Assembly (NCBI GenBank): GCA_023299895.1 | Contig: JALZWI010000085.1 | Coordinates: 1 to 7,501, forward strand | Length of the DNA stretch: 7,501 nt | Direction of reading: 5' to 3' | Source of the DNA: Arenicella sp. | Lineage (GTDB): Bacteria > Pseudomonadota > Gammaproteobacteria > Arenicellales > Arenicellaceae | In this document: one piece after another, positions 5,863 to 7,501 of the stretch | How the letters are laid out: every line of letters begins with the position of its first letter | How positions within the stretch are numbered: position 1 is the stretch's first letter | Translations under genes and position numbers: made by a program | The notes under the pieces: generated by a model | What the model was told of the DNA's origin: nothing | Databases searched by the model: none | What the model saw: the letters and a program-made list of their open reading frames with translations, nothing else

Positions 5863-6350
5863 AATTTTTGTAAACCATATACACCAAAGTAAATAATGCC
5901 TCCAATAAAAGCACTATATATACATAATTTGTGAAGGTGAGCTACAGAGATAATGCCCAACAAATTGTTACTAAAAGTAAATGGATAAAATGGCACTACA
6001 TCCGAGTGCATTATACTGTCTAAGACCACATGGCTAAATGTGCCTATAAATGCTGATACAAAGGCTACCCACCAAGATATTTTGATTTGACACTGATTGT
6101 TAATATATAAAATGTATAAGCCTATTTCCGACAAGTACTTTCCACTAAGTGCTGAGAAAACTGCCAATAGAATTGCGCCTATATAGGTATGTGAAAACCC
6201 GTGAAGATGACCCTCGCCAGAGATTAAAACTATTAAAGGTTGTATATCCATTACAATTTGTGACCAGCCAAAAACCATTAAGCTAAAACTACTTCGTAGT
6301 AGAGCTTTTATAAATATTCCTGGCCCCATATGGAATGGTGTAAATGGCAT
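5838..6350 (-). CDS. YdjM-like membrane protein with metal-hydrolase-like His/Asp motifs
   Basis: This 170-residue integral membrane protein begins MPFTPFHMGPG. Ordered polar motifs sit among its hydrophobic helices: H7, D35 in VMDIQP, the cluster HLHGFSH (H48, H50, H54), and HVVLDSIMHSD (H107, D111, H115, D117). This spacing is that of the YdjM/PF04307 family, often labelled LexA-regulated membrane-bound metal-dependent hydrolase; activity and substrate are unproven. Four or five membrane segments are predicted. AAGGAG lies 6 nt before the ATG, a strong ribosome site. Only about 20 bp separate the ATG from the upstream attC, too little for a promoter, so the gene probably relies on the hicAB transcript or further read-through. 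Its C-terminal KFNKRSQSD is encoded by the attC itself. Confidence 0.75.
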   Translation of the reverse strand: MPFTPFHMGPGIFIKALLRSSFSLMVFGWSQIVMDIQPLIVLISGEGHLHGFSHTYIGAILLAVFSALSGKYLSEIGLYILYINNQCQIKISWWVAFVSAFIGTFSHVVLDSIMHSDVVPFYPFTFSNNLLGIISVAHLHKLCIYSAFIGGIIYFGVYGLQKFNKRSQSD

Positions 6351-6369
6351 AAAATCTCCTTGTAAATAA

Positions 6370-6443
6370 ATTTAACGCCGCGAACACGTGCGCCGCGTCG
6401 TATGCGGCGCCGAGCGAAGCGGCAGTGTTTTGCCTTGCTATAT
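6370..6443 (-). repeat. attC site between the HicAB and YdjM-like cassettes
   Basis: R' is GTTAAAT; R'' is ATATAGC, with GC in place of the usual AC end. Internal pairing includes AACAC with GTGTT and GCCGC with GCGGC. The element is 74 nt and GC-rich compared with its flanks. The hicB stop codon lies 6 nt before R''. Confidence 0.78.
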
Positions 6444-6449
6444 GTTCTT

Positions 6450-6782
6450 TCAGCGACCAACACTTTGCTCAAGTGTTTCGCTAACCCATTGATTGATGCT
6501 TTTGTTTTCACCTGTTGCCACAGCGGCAATTTTACCGTGTAACTTCGGATTGATTCTTAAATTGAATTTTCCAGAGAATTCTTTCGTTGGACTGATTCCG
6601 TTTTCTTCGCAAACTTCCAAAAAGACACGCAAAGAGTTTCTGAACTCTTTGCGTAGAGCAGAAGAGCTTTTGCCATAAAAATCGGCGCTACCATTCAAAC
6701 CCAATATCTCACCTCTGAATTGGTCCAACTCAGAATCGTATTCAATTTTGGCTTTATAGCCATCAAGTTCCATAATATTCAT
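6450..6782 (-). CDS. hicB: HicB-family antitoxin
   Basis: The protein has 110 residues. The N-terminal HicB partial RNase H-like fold (about 7-62) has DGYKAKIEYDSELDQFRGEILGLNG in part, followed by a helix with FRNSLRVFLEVCEENG. The C-terminal ribbon-helix-helix (about 68-107: FSGKFNLRINPKLHGKIAAVA onward) should bind DNA. It overlaps hicA by an ATGA start-stop junction, and GAGG before the ATG lies inside hicA. It should neutralise HicA and repress the promoter at 7040-7068. The toxin-first gene order is normal for hicAB. Confidence 0.93.
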   Translation of the reverse strand: MNIMELDGYKAKIEYDSELDQFRGEILGLNGSADFYGKSSSALRKEFRNSLRVFLEVCEENGISPTKEFSGKFNLRINPKLHGKIAAVATGENKSINQWVSETLEQSVGR

Positions 6783-7033
6783 AAAGTAACCTCATTTTCT
6801 TCTAACCATTTGCGTATGCTCGCAACAGCGCCCTTGTCCGTGTTTGGAGAAGGGTGAGGTCGATGAAATACTCGAACCTCGCCAAAAAGAACCACGGCAA
6901 CGCGTGACCCAATTCTCTCGGAAATATTGGCACCAAGCTCTTTAAACAATGATTCGATGTTAGACCAATTGATATTGGCACTCGTTGGGTGACGGTAGAT
7001 TTGCTCTAGAGTTTTCGAATGCTTACGCTTCAT
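6779..7033 (-). CDS. hicA: HicA-family toxin
   Basis: This 84-residue protein has a double-stranded-RNA-binding-like fold: helix (about 20-33, NINWSNIESLFKELGA), strand GSRVAVVLF (42-50), strand VRVFHRPHP (53-61), then helix (66-80, TDKGAVASIRKWLEE). HicA toxins cleave mRNA. The canonical catalytic His of the GS-x-H motif is replaced (GSRV), while H57 and H60 lie in FHRPHP. This seems usual in the longer HicA subgroup to which it belongs. The ATG at 7033 fits the family start. No Shine-Dalgarno sequence precedes it, and the predicted transcript starts at or next to the ATG. Confidence 0.88.
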   Translation of the reverse strand: MKRKHSKTLEQIYRHPTSANINWSNIESLFKELGANISERIGSRVAVVLFGEVRVFHRPHPSPNTDKGAVASIRKWLEENEVTL

Positions 7034-7039
7034 TTAAAT

Positions 7040-7068
7040 ATAGTACCATATATTGGTACTACAGTAAA
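7040..7068 (-). promoter_or_regulatory. hicAB promoter with palindromic operator
   Basis: On the minus strand, TTTACT (7063-7068), a 17-bp spacer and TACTAT (7040-7045) form the promoter. A perfect inverted repeat TAGTACCA-N5-TGGTACTA (7041-7061) covers the spacer and most of the -10 box, and is the likely HicB site. The start of transcription would fall near 7033, the A of the hicA ATG. Confidence 0.7.
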
Positions 7069-7077
7069 TTCCAATAC

Positions 7078-7158
7078 ATATAACGCCCTTAAAACGGGCG
7101 CGCGCTTTTTGCGCGTCCGAATGAACCCAGTGAGTGGTAGTTTTGTGCCTTGTTACTG
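7078..7158 (-). repeat. attC site between the BrnTA and HicAB cassettes
   Basis: R'' CAGTAAC and R' GTTATAT (minus strand) bound an 81-nt element. Its GC-rich inner stem pairs GCGCGC-type arms around an A-run, and AAAAC pairs with GTTTT further out. The predicted crossover is between 7083 and 7084. The brnA stop codon lies just outside R''. Confidence 0.82.
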
Positions 7159-7162
7159 AGAA

Positions 7163-7378
7163 TTATTTCCACGACAGATCTGGACGTCGATCATTCTCAA
7201 CACAATCTTTAAGATATAGGTTAATAAGACTCTGGTATGCAATACCAGTGTCTTCAGACATACCTTTGAAATACTCAATGATATCGTCAGACATCCTAAT
7301 TGTTACTTGCCTTTTCAATTTAGAAATATAAGGGTTCTTCCTTACTTTCATTTTAGATAAATCATATTCTTCTTTCAT
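7163..7378 (-). CDS. brnA: BrnA-family antitoxin
   Basis: The protein has 71 residues. The N-terminus MKEEYDLSKMKVRKNPYISK is typical of BrnA/COG3514 proteins. It leads into a ribbon-helix-helix (about 22-62) with RQVTIRMSDDIIEYFKGMSE and the second helix AYQSLINLYLKDC. It ends DLSWK, as many relatives do. It follows the toxin gene with an ATGA overlap, the toxin-first order of brnTA. It should bind BrnT and autorepress the operon promoter, which lies outside the window. Confidence 0.9.
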   Translation of the reverse strand: MKEEYDLSKMKVRKNPYISKLKRQVTIRMSDDIIEYFKGMSEDTGIAYQSLINLYLKDCVENDRRPDLSWK

Positions 7379-7501
7379 AATGGAGGTCCCAAGTAAAATT
7401 TACGTTCTTTCGCTGTAGCCTTTCGCGCTGAAATAATCCTGATTATTTCTCCGTCATCTTTTTCGCAATGCACTACAATAAGTATTCTAGATTTAACGCT
7501 T
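7375..7501 (-). CDS. brnT: BrnT-family toxin, C-terminal part (cut by window edge)
   Basis: The reading frame open at the window end encodes the last 41 residues, including ILIVVHCEKDDGEIIRIISA and ending RKATAKERKFYLGPPL. The strand pair followed by RIISARKAT-x-x-ER-x-x-Y is the signature C-terminus of BrnT, a RelE-fold ribonuclease toxin. The stop TGA overlaps the brnA ATG. The N-terminal part and promoter lie to the right. Confidence 0.9.
   Translation of the reverse strand, partial: SVKSRILIVVHCEKDDGEIIRIISARKATAKERKFYLGPPL

Larger units (their letters stand above)
4701..7501 (-). mobile_element. Integron gene-cassette array, distal end (no integrase in view)
   Basis: Five consecutive units, each with one or two minus-strand genes, are separated by structured repeats. 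These run on the plus strand from (A/T)TAACGCC to (C/T)TTG(T/C)TA-like ends and have internal palindromes. Read on the minus strand they have R'' ... GTTAnnn R' architecture, the hallmark of attC sites. Predicted crossover points lie after the C of each TAAC (for example 7083/7084). Full cassettes are about 569, 521, 579 and 708 bp. The orientation places attI and the integrase to the right, outside the window; if none exists there, this is an integrase-less attC cluster. Confidence 0.85.

Noticed and set aside
6308..6529. Minus-strand ORF of 73 codons across the attC and hicB end
   Set aside because: It is out of frame with hicB, crosses an attC and has an Arg-rich translation typical of a GC-rich repeat read in the wrong frame.
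7134..7331. Plus-strand ORF opposite brnA
   Set aside because: It is fully antisense to a well-recognised antitoxin gene and starts inside the attC.

Overview
The window looks like the chromosome of an AT-rich, probably marine gammaproteobacterium. The base for this is the overall protein flavour (YfcG-type GST, ChrR-like cupin, HSP31-like DJ-1 protein), sigma70-type promoters, and an integron cassette array whose cassettes mostly carry toxin-antitoxin pairs. The genus cannot be fixed from the sequence alone. Two neighbourhoods meet near position 4700.

Positions 1-4650 hold what looks like an electrophile/aldehyde stress locus. A glutathione S-transferase (minus strand, N-terminal part only) is divergent from a ChrR-like cupin protein, which is followed on the same strand by a TetR-family regulator. 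Next come a flavin-binding-type PNPOx-like protein (minus), a small VOC/glyoxalase-fold protein (plus) with a strong terminator, and a DJ-1/PfpI protein of the HSP31-like type (minus). Three copies of an 18-bp palindrome, consensus CTAYCTAY-N2-ATAGRTAG, sit on the promoters of the GST, the cupin-TetR unit and the VOC gene. The best copy exactly fills the 17-bp spacer of a near-consensus promoter (TTGACT-N17-TAATAT). The simplest reading is that the local TetR protein represses these three units and is released by a reactive compound. The PNPOx and DJ-1 genes have no visible copy of the site.

Positions 4701-7501 are a run of gene cassettes, all read on the minus strand, each closed by an attC-like site (R' GTTAnnn and an inverted R''). 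From right to left the cassettes are: a BrnT-BrnA toxin-antitoxin pair (BrnT cut by the window edge); a HicA-HicB pair; a YdjM-like membrane protein with a metal-hydrolase-like His/Asp pattern; a DUF2834-like small membrane protein; and a ribbon-helix-helix antitoxin with a RelE/ParE toxin. No integrase is in view. From the cassette orientation it would lie to the right, so position ~4700 is the distal end of the array. That end is marked by an attC-like repeat of only 30 nt. Two of the TA cassettes in full view (HicAB and RHH-RelE) carry their own promoter with a palindrome in the spacer. The YdjM-like cassette has none and probably depends on read-through from HicAB.

The most unusual points are the shared operator tying a detoxification regulon together, the shrunken terminal attC, the predicted leaderless hicA transcript, and coding sequences whose stop codons lie inside attC sites.
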